Positions 8,977 through 32,063 of a stretch of DNA of 64,000 nt are shown one piece after another. The translations under genes were made by a program, and so were the position numbers. Each line of letters starts with the position of its first letter. Within the stretch, counting starts at the first letter, position 1. The DNA is taken from the NCBI RefSeq assembly GCF_006715175.1, contig NZ_VFMQ01000001.1, forward strand, positions 3,286,001 through 3,350,000. Reading direction: 5' to 3'. Source of the stretch: Curtobacterium citreum (lineage in GTDB: Bacteria; Actinomycetota; Actinomycetes; Actinomycetales; Microbacteriaceae). The notes under the pieces are model-generated. The model was given only the letters and a program-made list of their open reading frames with translations, was not told where the DNA came from and searched no databases.

Positions 8977-9115
8977 ACCTTCGACTTGACCCATCGGATC
9001 AAGAAAGCTGTCCCGCGCATGCGCGGTGTTCAGTTTCATGTTCCCGATCGTCTGTCGGGAACCACAAAGTGGACGCGAGCCCCACACCACGAATGGTGTG
9101 GGTAAAAAGTGTGTT

Positions 9116-14222
<5,107 letters not shown>

Positions 14223-14537
14223 AAAAAATACAACCAACACCCGAAAGTGTCAGCGAGTTGAAACTGACCGTAAAGACTGTCTACTGACAATCAATTCAAT
14301 CCAAAAGGAATTGTCTCCGACAACCGTGGCCCCCAAAAGAGCCACGATCGCACGGGGTCAAAATAATTGGCATTGACAATGTGCACGCTGTTGAGTTCTC
14401 AAGGACCAGACGCACCCACCAATCAGCCCGACAAACACCGGACCTCAACAGAGGGGCTGGAAGTTCGCTGCCCGGGCGAGACTCGGAACCGAACCAACCG
14501 GCCGTTCCGTTCTCCGCCTCAGCGGCAACGAGGTACA
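14223..14537 (-). other. rRNA operon 1 leader
   Basis: Untranslated leader between the predicted promoter and 16S. It includes CCTTGAGAACTCAACAG (near 14386-14402, minus strand), the actinobacterial boxA-like antitermination motif, and several short stems next to 16S. The 16S-proximal 235 bases match the second operon. Upstream of 14457 the two leaders diverge completely. No ORF here is credible. Confidence 0.75.
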
Positions 14538-14567
14538 ACCTTACGCGGCACATCCCGCCATCGCCAA
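14538..14567 (-). promoter_or_regulatory. Predicted rRNA operon 1 promoter
   Basis: On the minus strand TTGGCG (14562-14567), an 18-base spacer and TAAGGT (14538-14543) form a sigma70/SigA-type promoter. The same -35, spacing and upstream context (a GACACGCCCGGGAG block, then CACGG) occur ahead of operon 2, although the sequences between promoter and 16S differ. That conservation is the main support. Confidence 0.7.
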
Positions 14568-14887
14568 CCGTGCTCACTCCCGGGCGTGTCGTGCCCGACT
14601 TCCCTGCAGATCTCCGGGGATCGGGGTACCGGTCGTGGGTCGCGTCATCTCGACCCTCACCGCCGGTCAGGACCGCCGACGTACCACCCGGCCTCGGTAC
14701 TGGTTGCCACGGACGTCCGCCGACCTCGTGCTCAGCTCCGGGACGAGCCACTCCCCGACCGGAGACCCAGGATCGCGCTCGACCTCGAGCAGGAAGCGCG
14801 ACGAGCGGGAGCCGACGCCACCCGCCCCGTCCCGCCGATGAACGCGCATCGACCGCAGGATCCGGTTCCGCCGCTGCTGACGCAGCC

Positions 14888-15706
14888 TCATCCCGCGGTC
14901 CTCCGGACCATCTCGAGTTGCTCCCCGGAGAACGCGTCCTGCAGCGGTTGCCGGGCCCCGGACGCGTGGAACTCGTTGCGCGCGTAGAAGGATCTTGCAG
15001 GGGTGCCACCGCGGCCGGCATCGACCCACAGGCGCATCCGGTCGCCGTGCATCGATGCCCACGCCAGGACTTCACCGAGCAGTTCGTCCGCGACGCCCAG
15101 TACTGGTCCTCGGGCATCCGGTTCGACGTACACCCCCGTGAGCAGCACATCGCCCTCGACGGCGGACTGGCAGGCCATCATCCCGAGCCAGCGCCCGTCC
15201 TCAGCGACCGCCACGACGCTCGTGCTGTCCGCTGCGGTCCCACGTCGTGCGCGGAGCCGCCAGTCGTCCTCCGTCATCCCGAGCGTCGTCACGAACGTCG
15301 CACCGTACGCGATCGGGTTCTCCGACGCATTGCGGAGCCGCAGGTCACGCACCGCGGCCCAGTCGTCCTCGTACGTGACCCGCAGGCGGACGGCGTCGCC
15401 TGAGAAGCCCGCCCGCTCGAGCAAGACCGGCAGCCCCGTCTCCCGCCACCACGCCAGCGACACCATCCCGGACGACATCCCGCCGTGGGCGAACCGCTCG
15501 ACGAAAACCGACGCCGGGTCCGGCGACGTCAGCGGCGCCCCGATCGCGTCAGCGGCAGCACGTCGGATCGCAGCGGCCAGAGCCCCCCGACGCGCGGGCA
15601 ACGCGACGCCGGCGAAACGATCGCCGAGCTCCCGCCACAGCCACGGATCGCCACGACTCCCCCAGGCGGTGGGCTCGTCGATGAACAGGTCCCCCAAGTG
15701 CGTCAT
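14888..15706 (-). CDS. GNAT acetyltransferase with uncharacterised N-terminal domain
   Basis: 272 residues starting MTHLGDLFIDEPTAWG. Residues about 1-100 (including FVERFAHGGMSSGMVSLAWW) resemble a small free-standing actinobacterial protein that I recall but cannot name. Residues about 105-265 form a GNAT N-acetyltransferase fold, with NPIAYGATF in the early part, GVYVEPDARGPVLGVADEL as the acetyl-CoA motif A, and ARSFYARNEFH near the end. It is the only gene between the two rRNA operons and reads in their direction, about 100 bp after the terminator of operon 2. The acceptor substrate is unknown. Base composition resembles its neighbours. Confidence 0.85.
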   Translation of the reverse strand: MTHLGDLFIDEPTAWGSRGDPWLWRELGDRFAGVALPARRGALAAAIRRAAADAIGAPLTSPDPASVFVERFAHGGMSSGMVSLAWWRETGLPVLLERAGFSGDAVRLRVTYEDDWAAVRDLRLRNASENPIAYGATFVTTLGMTEDDWRLRARRGTAADSTSVVAVAEDGRWLGMMACQSAVEGDVLLTGVYVEPDARGPVLGVADELLGEVLAWASMHGDRMRLWVDAGRGGTPARSFYARNEFHASGARQPLQDAFSGEQLEMVRRTAG

Positions 15707-15760
15707 GCATCGATGATGACGTCCTGGCTGCCGGGCGACAACTTCCCCGTTAACGCAGGA

Positions 15761-15788
15761 AACCCCTGACCAGTCATGGTCAGGGGTT
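15761..15788 (-). terminator. Hairpin terminator after rRNA operon 2
   Basis: A perfect 11-bp stem, AACCCCTGACC (15761-15771) paired with 15778-15788, has a six-base loop. It lies 24 bases past the repeated 5S region. On the minus strand the stem is followed by a short T-rich TTTCCTG. It is placed to end rRNA operon 2 before the acetyltransferase gene. Confidence 0.8.
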
Positions 15789-15811
15789 CCCTGGTGTTAC
15801 CAACGTTGAGT

Positions 15812-15928
15812 CCGGCGGCGTCCTACTCTCCCACAAGGTCCCCCTTGCAGTACCATCGGCGCTGAGAGGCTTAGCTTCCGGGTTCGGAATGTGACCGGGC
15901 GTTTCCCTCTCGCTATGACCACCGGAAC
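15812..15928 (-). rRNA. rrf: 5S ribosomal RNA, operon 2
   Basis: Appears identical to the 5S gene at 8860-8976, offset by exactly 6,952 bases. Same conserved CCGAACCCGGAAGCTAAG loop and helix I ends. The duplicated block begins a few bases beyond its 3' end, at 15803. Confidence 0.95.
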
Positions 15929-16067
15929 ACCTTCGACTTGACCCATCGGATCAAGAAAGCTGTCCCGCGCATGCGCGGTGTTCAGTTTCATGTTCCCGAT
16001 CGTCTGTCGGGAACCACAAAGTGGACGCGAGCCCCACACCACGAATGGTGTGGGTAAAAAGTGTGTT

Positions 16068-21174
<5,107 letters not shown>

Positions 21175-21622
21175 AAAAAATACAACCAACACCCGAAAGT
21201 GTCAGCGAGTTGAAACTGACCGTAAAGACTGTCTACTGACAATCAATTCAATCCAAAAGGAATTGTCTCCGACAACCGTGGCCCCCAAAAGAGCCACGAT
21301 CGCACGGGGTCAAAATAATTGGCATTGACAATGTGCACGCTGTTGAGTTCTCAAGGACCAGACGCACCCACCAATCAGCCCGACAAACACCGGACCTCAA
21401 CAGAGGGGCTTTCGATCTTGGTTGTCACCGGCAACGCGTCGGACCGAGGTCCTGTGGCTCATCCCGTGGGAGAGGGCCGGTGGAGTGTTCATCCTAAGCG
21501 TCGAAGCGACCGAGCACAAGACACGGATCGAACTTCGGTGGAGGATGGCCCCCGCTTGAGGCCGGCAGGCTCTGGGCTCTCGCTCCAGCCGCTCCGCCGC
21601 ACCTTTGGGGTGACGAGTAAGA
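21175..21622 (-). other. rRNA operon 2 leader
   Basis: 448-base leader. Its 16S-proximal 235 bases (to 21409), with the boxA-like CCTTGAGAACTCAACAG, match operon 1. The next 213 bases, to the promoter, are unrelated to operon 1 and much longer than its 80-base counterpart. The extra stretch has no credible ORF. It may hold further promoters or an upstream control element, but no clear boxes were seen. Confidence 0.65.
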
Positions 21623-21652
21623 ACTCTACGCAGGGATCCCGACGAGCGCCAA
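21623..21652 (-). promoter_or_regulatory. Predicted rRNA operon 2 promoter
   Basis: On the minus strand TTGGCG (21647-21652), an 18-base spacer and TAGAGT (21623-21628). It shares the -35, spacing and upstream GACACGCCCGGGAG block with operon 1 but has a different -10, so strengths may differ. It lies about 50 bases past the end of tyrS, and no clear tyrS terminator was seen between them. Confidence 0.7.
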
Positions 21653-21703
21653 CCGTGTCCGCTCCCGGGCGTGTCGCGTTCTGCAACACGCTCCGGGATC
21701 CGA

Positions 21704-23017
21704 TCAGGACAGGGTCACGCCGGCGAGCGTCTTCTTCCCCCGGCGCAGGACGACCACGCCACCGGGGAGCGCGAGCCCGGACAGCGGTGCGGTCGCGTCC
21801 TCGGCGCGTGCGTTGTTCACGTACACACCGCCCTGGTCGATCGCGCGTCGCGCCTCGCCCAGGGACTTGACGAGTCCGGTCTCGACGAGGGCGCGTGCCA
21901 CGTCGGCGTCACCCTCGAGTGCCACCGAACCGGGCAGCTCGGCCACCGCGGCCCCCAGGGTCTCCGCGTCCAGTGCCGCGAGGTCGCCGTTGCCGAACAG
22001 CGCGGCCGAGGCGTCGATCGCGGCCTGGGTGGCGTCGTGCCCGTGCACGGTCGCGGTGACGTCGTACGCCAGCGTCCGCTGGGCCTCGCGTCGGAAGGGC
22101 TCGTCGGCGACGGCGCGCTCGAGCCGCTCGATCTCCTCGCGGGACAGGAACGTGAACTCCCGCAGCCGGTCGATCACGTCCGCGTCCGCGGTGTTGAGCC
22201 AGAACTGGTAGAAGGCGTACGGCGACGTCATCTCCGGGTCGAGCCAGATCGCGTTGCCCTCGCTCTTGCCGAACTTCGTGCCGTCGGAGTTCGTGATGAG
22301 CGGCGTCCCGATGGCGTGCACCGAGGCACCCTCGGACCGCCGGATCAGTTCCGTGCCCGACGTCAGGTTGCCCCACTGGTCGGAGCCGCCCGTCTGGAGC
22401 GTGCACCCGTACTGCCGGTACAGCTCGCGGTAGTCGAGTCCCTGCAGGATCTGGTAGCTGAACTCCGTGTAGCTGATGCCCGCATCGGAGTTCAGGCGCG
22501 CGGCGACGGCGTCCTTCTTGAGCATGCTGTTGACGCGGAAGTACTTGCCGACCTCGCGCAGGAAGTCGATCGCCGTCAGCGGCGACGTCCAGTCGAGGTT
22601 GTTCACGAGCCGGACGCCGTTGTCGCCGTCCGCGCTGAGGAACCGCGACACCTGGGCCTGCAGCCGCGACACCCAGTCCGCGACGGTCTCGCGGGTGTTC
22701 AGCGTGCGCTCTGCCGTCGGGCGCGGGTCACCGATGAGTCCGGTCGACCCGCCGACGAGCGCGAGGGGCCGGTGCCCGGCGAGCTGCAGCCGCCGCATGG
22801 TCAGCAGCTGCAGCAGGTTGCCGCAGTGCAGCGACGGGGCGGTCGGGTCGAAGCCGCAGTAGTAGGTGACCGGCTCGCCGTCGAGGGCCTCCTTGAGTGC
22901 CGTCTCGTCGGTGGAGACGTGCACCAGACCACGCCAGCGCAGTTCGTCCCACACCGAGGCGAAGGTGGGGTCGTTCCGCTGACGTGTCAGGACATCGTGA
23001 TCGGTTGCGCTGGACAC
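21704..23017 (-). CDS. tyrS: Tyrosyl-tRNA synthetase
   Basis: Class I synthetase that charges tRNA-Tyr. 437 residues. The HIGH-type motif is in GFDPTAPSLHCGNLL, tyrosine-binding residues lie in SYTEFSYQILQGLDY and LQTGGSDQWGN, and the KMSKS-type loop is KFGKSEG. An S4-like tRNA-binding domain closes the protein (GEARRAIDQGGVYVNN). The GTG at 23017 (MSSATDHDVL) was preferred over far-upstream in-frame starts that lie inside the glycosylase gene. It is the last gene of the arg-pheST block and ends about 50 bases before the rRNA operon 2 promoter. Confidence 0.96.
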   Translation of the reverse strand: MSSATDHDVLTRQRNDPTFASVWDELRWRGLVHVSTDETALKEALDGEPVTYYCGFDPTAPSLHCGNLLQLLTMRRLQLAGHRPLALVGGSTGLIGDPRPTAERTLNTRETVADWVSRLQAQVSRFLSADGDNGVRLVNNLDWTSPLTAIDFLREVGKYFRVNSMLKKDAVAARLNSDAGISYTEFSYQILQGLDYRELYRQYGCTLQTGGSDQWGNLTSGTELIRRSEGASVHAIGTPLITNSDGTKFGKSEGNAIWLDPEMTSPYAFYQFWLNTADADVIDRLREFTFLSREEIERLERAVADEPFRREAQRTLAYDVTATVHGHDATQAAIDASAALFGNGDLAALDAETLGAAVAELPGSVALEGDADVARALVETGLVKSLGEARRAIDQGGVYVNNARAEDATAPLSGLALPGGVVVLRRGKKTLAGVTLS

Positions 23018-23081
23018 ACGACGATCGTAGCGGCGCGCGGGCGCGCACCGGGATCCGGACTGGAGGCACGGGGCGGCTCCG

Positions 23082-26459
<3,378 letters not shown>

Positions 26460-26529
26460 GGGGCTCCTTCCGGACGGGCGGGACGGGGTCTGCGGGGCTG
26501 GCTCCGCGGGGCTGGTGCCGCGGGGCGGA

Positions 26530-27453
26530 TCAGGCGGCGGCGAGCAGCCAGGCGAGCAGGGCCTTCTGGGCGTGCAGCCGGTTCTCCGCCTCGTCCCAGA
26601 TGATGCTGCGCGGACCGTCGATGACCTCTGCGGTCACCTCGTACCCACGGTCCGCCGGCAGGCAGTGCATGAAGACGGCGTCGTCCGCGGCGTGCGCGAG
26701 CAGTTCGTCGTCCACGCGGTAGCCCGCGAAGGTCTCGAGGCGCGACTGCTTCTCGTCCTCCTTGCCCATCGAGACCCATGTGTCGGTCACGACGACGTCC
26801 GCATCGGCGACCGCGGCGACCGGGTCCGTCACGACGAGGACCGACCCGCCCGTCTCGGCGGCTCGGCGCTCGGCGTCGCTGACGACCACGGCTTCCGGGC
26901 TGAAGGCCGCGGGGGCGGCGACGCGGACGTGCATGCCGGCGGTGGCACCCGCGAGCAGGTACGACTGCGCCATGTTGCTCGCGCCGTCGCCGACGAAGGC
27001 GACCGTCTGTCCGGCCAGGGCACCGCGGTGCTCGCGGATGGTGAGCAGGTCGGCGAGGAGCTGGCACGGGTGGAAGTCGTCGGACAGCGCGTTGACGACG
27101 GGCACGCGGGTACCCTCGGCCATCTCCTCGAGCCCGGACTGGGCGTAGGTGCGCCACACGATCGCCGACACCATGCGCTCGAGCACGCGAGCCGTGTCCG
27201 ACGGGGTCTCCTTGCCGCCGAGCTGGCTGTTCGCCGTGGTGATCACGAGCGGGCTGCCGCCGAGGTCGGAGATCCCGACGTGGAAGGACACCCGGGTGCG
27301 GGTGGACGACTTGTCGAAGATCACCGCGACCGACTGCGGGCCGGCGAGCGGCTTCTCGCCCCAGCGGTCGGCCTTCATGCGCGCGGCGAGGTCGAGGATC
27401 GCGGACTGCTCGGCCTGGGTGAGGTCGTCGTCCCGGAGGAAGTGGCGGGTCAT
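26530..27453 (-). CDS. argF: Ornithine carbamoyltransferase
   Basis: Makes citrulline from ornithine and carbamoyl phosphate. 307 residues. The carbamoyl-phosphate motif is KSSTRTRVSF, followed by the HPCQ motif (DDFHPCQLLADL). The ornithine-side motifs are the SMG-type loop (DTWVSMGKEDEK) and HCLPADRGYEV. The ATG at 27453 overlaps the argD stop by four bases. A 70-bp gap separates it from the ArgG-like gene. Confidence 0.96.
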   Translation of the reverse strand: MTRHFLRDDDLTQAEQSAILDLAARMKADRWGEKPLAGPQSVAVIFDKSSTRTRVSFHVGISDLGGSPLVITTANSQLGGKETPSDTARVLERMVSAIVWRTYAQSGLEEMAEGTRVPVVNALSDDFHPCQLLADLLTIREHRGALAGQTVAFVGDGASNMAQSYLLAGATAGMHVRVAAPAAFSPEAVVVSDAERRAAETGGSVLVVTDPVAAVADADVVVTDTWVSMGKEDEKQSRLETFAGYRVDDELLAHAADDAVFMHCLPADRGYEVTAEVIDGPRSIIWDEAENRLHAQKALLAWLLAAA

Positions 27454-28670
27454 GCTGAGGTCTCCTGGACGGCGACGGCCGCGAGGCTCTGGCCGAGGAT
27501 CGACACGAACTCGTCGATCTCGGCGTCGGACACGATGAGCGGCGGCGCGATGCGCAGGCTCGACTCGTTCGGGGCGTTGATGATGAGACCGCGCTCGAGC
27601 GCGGCGGCGTTGACGGCGGCGGCGACCGGGGCGGCCAGCCCGACGCCGATGAGCAGACCCGTCCCGCGGACCTCGTCCACCAGCGGCGAACCGAGGCTCG
27701 CGATGCCGGCGCGGATGCGCTCGCCCTTCGTGACGGCACCGGCGACCAGGTCGGCCCGCTCGATCTCCGCGAGGACCGCGTTCGCGACCCGCGTGCCGAG
27801 CGGGTTCCCGCCGAAGGTCGACCCGTGCTGCCCGGCGGAGAAGAGCTCCGAGGCCCAGCCGAAGGTGACGAGGGCGCCGATCGGGAAGCCCCCGGCGATG
27901 CCCTTGGCGATCGTGACCGCGTCCGGCGTGAACCCGTGGCCCTGGAAGGTGAACCAGTTGCCGGTCCGGCCGACCCCGGTCTGGATCTCGTCGAGGATGA
28001 ACAGCACGCCGTGCTCCTCGGTCAGGCGACGGGCCGCGAGCAGGAAGCCCTCGGGCAGGTCCACCACCCCGGCTTCGCCCTTGATCGGCTCGACGATGAG
28101 GGCCGCCACGGTGTCGTCGATCGCGGCCTCGAGTGCCTGGACCGTGGAGTCGATGTGGTCCACGCCGGCCACCATCGGCAGGAAGTCCTGCTGCAGCGCG
28201 GGCTTGCCGGTCAGCGCGAGGGCGCCCATGGTGCGGCCGTGGAAGCCCTGCTTGAGCGCGAGGATGCGGGTCTTGCGACCGTCGGCGCCCTTGTTCAGGC
28301 GCGCGAGCTTGAAGGCGGCCTCGTTCGCCTCGGCCCCGGAGTTGCCGAAGTACACGCGTCCGGCGTCCCCGGCGCCGGTGATGCGCTTCAGCCGCTCGGC
28401 GAGCTCGAGCTGCGGCGGGGTCGCGAAGTAGTTGGAGACGTGCACGAGCTTGGCGGCCTGGTCGGCGACCGCCTCGACGAGCGCCGGGTGCGCGTGGCCG
28501 AGGGAGTTCACCGCGATGCCGGCGAGGAAGTCCAGGTACTCGTTGCCGTCGACGTCCCAGACACGGCAGCCCTTCCCACGCTCGAGCATGATCTTCGGGG
28601 CGGGCAGGGATCGCATGAGCGACGCCCCGAACCGGTCGTTCCAGGTCTGGGTCTGCGTCTCGGTGCTCAC
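27450..28670 (-). CDS. argD: Acetylornithine aminotransferase
   Basis: PLP enzyme that converts N-acetylglutamate semialdehyde to N-acetylornithine. 406 residues. The cofactor Lys lies in [15 protein letters not shown]. Other class III landmarks are [38 protein letters not shown] and [11 protein letters not shown]. The GTG start at 28670 ([15 protein letters not shown]) overlaps the argB stop as GTGA, and the stop overlaps argF. Tight coupling suggests balanced expression with argB and argF. Confidence 0.96.
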   Translation of the reverse strand: MSTETQTQTWNDRFGASLMRSLPAPKIMLERGKGCRVWDVDGNEYLDFLAGIAVNSLGHAHPALVEAVADQAAKLVHVSNYFATPPQLELAERLKRITGAGDAGRVYFGNSGAEANEAAFKLARLNKGADGRKTRILALKQGFHGRTMGALALTGKPALQQDFLPMVAGVDHIDSTVQALEAAIDDTVAALIVEPIKGEAGVVDLPEGFLLAARRLTEEHGVLFILDEIQTGVGRTGNWFTFQGHGFTPDAVTIAKGIAGGFPIGALVTFGWASELFSAGQHGSTFGGNPLGTRVANAVLAEIERADLVAGAVTKGERIRAGIASLGSPLVDEVRGTGLLIGVGLAAPVAAAVNAAALERGLIINAPNESSLRIAPPLIVSDAEIDEFVSILGQSLAAVAVQETSA

Positions 28671-29695
28671 TGCTCGTTCCCCTTCTGCGTGGTGTCGGCG
28701 TCGGCTGCGTGCCGGCCCGGGTCCGCTGCGGACTCGGGGACCCGTCGGCCGACCTCGGCGTGGGTGTTCTGGTTCTCGGTGCGACGGCTCGGGTCCGGGA
28801 TGACCTCGGTCCCCGCGCCGCGGAGGGTGAAGACCTCGAGCAGGATCGAGTGCGGGATGCGACCGTCGATGATCGTCGCACCGCCGACACCGCCGACCAC
28901 GGCGTCCAGGCACGCGGTCATCTTCGGGATCATGCCGGACTCGAGGCTCGGCAGGAGCTCCCGGAGTTCCTCGACCGCGATGAGGTCGATGATCGAGTCC
29001 CGGTCCGGCCAGTTGCGGTAGAGGCCGGGCACGTCGGTCAGCATGAGCAGCTTCGCGGCGCCGAGGGCGATCGCGAGTGCGCCGGCCGCGGCGTCGGCGT
29101 TCACGTTGAGGGCCTGGTCCGGGTGGGCGTCGTCGATCGCGATGCTCGACACGACCGGGATGCGGCCGGCTTCGATCGCGGCCAGGACGCCGGACGGGTC
29201 GACGTGCGTGATGTCGCCGACGTGGCCGAGGTCGAAGTGCTCGCCGTCCACGACGACGCCCTTCTTCTCGCCGGTGAACAGCGAACCGCCGTCACCGGAC
29301 ACCCCGACCGCCAGGCCGTCGCCGTGCTCGTTCATCAGGTCGACGATCTCGCGGTTCACCTCGCCGGCCAGGACCTCGCGGACGACCGTGATCGCCTCGG
29401 TGGTCGTGACCCGGTAGCCGCCCCGGAACTCGGACTCGATGCCCTGCTCCTTGAGTGCGGCGGAGATCTGCGGGCCGCCGCCGTGCACCACGACCGGGTG
29501 CAGGCCGGCGTACCGGAGGTAGACCATGTCCTCCGCGAACGCGCGCTTCAGGTCGTCGTTCACCATGGCGTTGCCGCCGAACTTCACGACGACCGTCTTG
29601 CCGGAGAACCGCTTCAGCCACGGCAGGGACTCGATGAGCGTCGCGGCCTTGACGGCGGCGAGCTCGTGCTCTTCTTCCTTGGTGAGGTCGCTCAT
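28667..29695 (-). CDS. argB: Acetylglutamate kinase
   Basis: Phosphorylates N-acetylglutamate, often the controlled step of arginine synthesis. 342 residues, about 40 longer than the common length because of a polar C-terminal tail. VKFGGNAM and [10 protein letters not shown] mark the nucleotide and substrate sites. The first 30 residues ([18 protein letters not shown]) look like the N-terminal helix found in arginine-inhibited kinases of this family, so feedback by arginine is likely (inference). The start [12 protein letters not shown] at 29695 shares one base with the argJ stop. Confidence 0.95.
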   Translation of the reverse strand: MSDLTKEEEHELAAVKAATLIESLPWLKRFSGKTVVVKFGGNAMVNDDLKRAFAEDMVYLRYAGLHPVVVHGGGPQISAALKEQGIESEFRGGYRVTTTEAITVVREVLAGEVNREIVDLMNEHGDGLAVGVSGDGGSLFTGEKKGVVVDGEHFDLGHVGDITHVDPSGVLAAIEAGRIPVVSSIAIDDAHPDQALNVNADAAAGALAIALGAAKLLMLTDVPGLYRNWPDRDSIIDLIAVEELRELLPSLESGMIPKMTACLDAVVGGVGGATIIDGRIPHSILLEVFTLRGAGTEVIPDPSRRTENQNTHAEVGRRVPESAADPGRHAADADTTQKGNEQ

Positions 29696-30894
29696 CAGCT
29701 GGAGTACGCGCTGTTCTCGTGGACGTAGTCGTGCGTCAGGTCGTTCGTCAGGATCGTCGCGGCGTGCGGACCGACCCCGAGCTCGATGAGCACGTGCGTC
29801 TCGCGCGGGCTGAGGTCGACCTCGTCGACGGGTCGGTCGGGCGCGCCCGCGTGGCACACCCGGACGCCGTTCATGCTCACGTCGACGGCGTACGGGTCGA
29901 ACTCGGCGTCGGTCGTGCCGATCGCGGCGAGCACCCGCCCCCAGTTGGGGTCGTTGCCGAACACCGCGGCCTTGAACAGGTTGTTCCGGGCGACGCTCCG
30001 GCCGACCTCGACCGCGTCGTCCTCGGACACCGCGCCGGTCACCGCGATCGTGATGTCGTGGCTCGCACCCTCGGCGTCCTGCTGGAGCTGTCGGGCGAGG
30101 TCCGCGCAGACGGCCGTCAGTGCCTCCTGGAAGTCACCGACCTCCGGGGTGACTCCGCTCGCGCCGGACGACAGCAGCACGACGGTGTCGTTCGTCGACA
30201 TGCAGCCGTCGGAGTCCACGCGGTCGAAGGTGACGCGGGTCGCGGCGCGCAGGGCGTCGTCGAGCTGGGCCGGGGTCTGCACGGCGTCCGTGGTGATCAC
30301 CACGAGCATCGTCGCGAGCCCCGGCGCGAGCATCCCCGCACCCTTTGCCATGCCGCCGACGGTCCAGCCGTCCTCGGTCACGACCGACTGCTTCGCGCGG
30401 GTGTCGGTCGTCATGATCGCCGCGGCGGCGTCCGGCCCGCCGTCCGCGGACAGCGCGGCAGCTGCGAGGTCGACCCCGCGGAGCACACCGTCGCGGAAGG
30501 TCTGGTCGCCGCGGCCGATGAGGCCGGTCGAGCAGACGACGACGTCGCCCGCACCGACGCCGAGGGCGTCGCCGACGGCCTCGGCCGTCAGGTGGGTGGT
30601 CTGGAAGCCGAACGGCCCGGTGAAGCAGTTCGCACCGCCGGAGTTCAGCACGACGGCGCGGGCGGTCCCGTCGCCGACGACCTGGCGCGACCAGATCACG
30701 GGGTGCGCCTGCGCACGGTTCGTGGTGAACACCGCGGCCACCGCGGCGTCCGGTCCGTCGTTGACGACGAGCGCGACGTCGGGCTTGCCGCTCTCCTTGA
30801 GACCGGCGGTCACGCCCGCGGCGCGGAACCCCGCTGCCGCGGTCACGCCCTGGAGGCTCGTGCCTGCGTCGTCCGTCTCGGTCACGTCGGTCAC
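29695..30894 (-). CDS. argJ: Glutamate N-acetyltransferase / ornithine acetyltransferase
   Basis: Transfers acetyl from N-acetylornithine to glutamate, recycling the acetyl group in the cyclic arginine pathway. 399 residues. The self-cleavage site lies in [18 protein letters not shown], where the Thr after Ala becomes the new N-terminal nucleophile of the beta chain. [15 protein letters not shown] and [13 protein letters not shown] are further family marks. The GTG start at 30894 forms a GTGA overlap with argC. Whether it also uses acetyl-CoA (bifunctional) cannot be told here. Confidence 0.95.
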   Translation of the reverse strand: MTDVTETDDAGTSLQGVTAAAGFRAAGVTAGLKESGKPDVALVVNDGPDAAVAAVFTTNRAQAHPVIWSRQVVGDGTARAVVLNSGGANCFTGPFGFQTTHLTAEAVGDALGVGAGDVVVCSTGLIGRGDQTFRDGVLRGVDLAAAALSADGGPDAAAAIMTTDTRAKQSVVTEDGWTVGGMAKGAGMLAPGLATMLVVITTDAVQTPAQLDDALRAATRVTFDRVDSDGCMSTNDTVVLLSSGASGVTPEVGDFQEALTAVCADLARQLQQDAEGASHDITIAVTGAVSEDDAVEVGRSVARNNLFKAAVFGNDPNWGRVLAAIGTTDAEFDPYAVDVSMNGVRVCHAGAPDRPVDEVDLSPRETHVLIELGVGPHAATILTNDLTHDYVHENSAYSS

Positions 30895-31988
30895 GGTGCG
30901 ACTCCGTCCACGCTGAGGCCCAGGGTCTCGGGGAAGCCGAGGGCGATGTTCGCGGACTGGACCGCGGCACCGGCGGTCCCCTTCGCGAGGTTGTCGAGGG
31001 CCGAGACCGCGACGACGCGGCCGGCGGCCTCGTCGACGGCGAGTCCGACCAGGCAGGTGTTCGCGCCGACGGTGTCGGCCGTCCGCGGGAACTCGCCCTG
31101 CGGCAGGAGGTGCACGAACGGCTCGTCCGCGTACGCCTGCTCCCAGGCCAGCCGGACGTCCCGGGCGCTCACGCCGGGCGCGAGCCGGGCCGTCGTCGTC
31201 GCGAGGATCCCCCGCGACATCGGGACGAGCACGGGGGTGAACGAGATCGTCACGTCGCCAGCCCCTGCGGCCAACAGGTTCTGCTGGATCTCCGGGATGT
31301 GCCGGTGGGTCCCACCGACGGCGTACGCGCTCGCGGAGCCCATGATCTCGGAGGCCAGGTACGTGGTCGCGAGCTTCTTGCCCGCTCCGCTCGGCCCGAC
31401 GCTGAGCACGGCGACGATGTCGTCCGACTCGACGAGCCCGGCCTGGACGCCCGGCTGGATGCCCAGGGTGACGGCTGTCACGTTGCACCCGGGGACCGCG
31501 ATGCGCTTCGTCGCGGCGAGCTCGGTGCGCTGGCGCCCGGTGCCGGCGATGTCGTCGACGTCGCGCCACTCCTCCGCCGAACCCGGCGTCGGCGCCGCGT
31601 GCAGCAGCTCCGGCAGCCCGTACGTCCACGCGCCGTGGTAGTCGCCGCCGTAGAACGCGTCCCACGCCGCGGGGTCGGTCAGCCGGTGGTCCGCACCGCA
31701 GTCCACCACGAGGGTGTCCTCGTCCAGCTCCGCCGTGATCGCCCCGGACTGCCCGTGCGGCAGCGCGAGGAAGACCACGTCGTGCCCGCGCAGGTGCTCC
31801 GCGGTCGTCTCGACGAGCGTCAGGTGGGCCAGCGATCGCAGGTGCGGCTGGGTCGCGATGAGCGGCTGACCGGCGTTGGAGTACGCGGTCACCGTCCTGA
31901 CGTCGAACTCCGGATGGGCGGCGAGCACGCGCAGGAGCTCACCACCCGCGTAGCCGGAGGCTCCCGCCACGGCGACGGATACGGACAT
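30891..31988 (-). CDS. argC: N-acetyl-gamma-glutamyl-phosphate reductase
   Basis: NADPH-dependent reductase, third step to arginine. 365 residues. The N-terminal dinucleotide loop is [14 protein letters not shown] and the catalytic Cys is in [13 protein letters not shown]. The ATG at 31988 was chosen over an in-frame GTG nine bases upstream because GGTGG then stands at a good ribosome-site distance. It is the first gene of the arg cluster. The 75-bp gap to pheT showed no clear ARG-box palindrome to my eye. Confidence 0.95.
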   Translation of the reverse strand: MSVSVAVAGASGYAGGELLRVLAAHPEFDVRTVTAYSNAGQPLIATQPHLRSLAHLTLVETTAEHLRGHDVVFLALPHGQSGAITAELDEDTLVVDCGADHRLTDPAAWDAFYGGDYHGAWTYGLPELLHAAPTPGSAEEWRDVDDIAGTGRQRTELAATKRIAVPGCNVTAVTLGIQPGVQAGLVESDDIVAVLSVGPSGAGKKLATTYLASEIMGSASAYAVGGTHRHIPEIQQNLLAAGAGDVTISFTPVLVPMSRGILATTTARLAPGVSARDVRLAWEQAYADEPFVHLLPQGEFPRTADTVGANTCLVGLAVDEAAGRVVAVSALDNLAKGTAGAAVQSANIALGFPETLGLSVDGVAP

Positions 31989-32063
31989 GGGTTCCACCTT
32001 TGGTCGGACTGGTCGTCGAGGGAGTCGGAGGCGGCGGCCCCGCGCGGTGCTGATCCGTCGGGA

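Noticed and set aside
31989..32063. ARG-box operator ahead of argC
   Set aside because: No convincing palindrome resembling the ArgR site was visible, and no argR gene is in the cluster.
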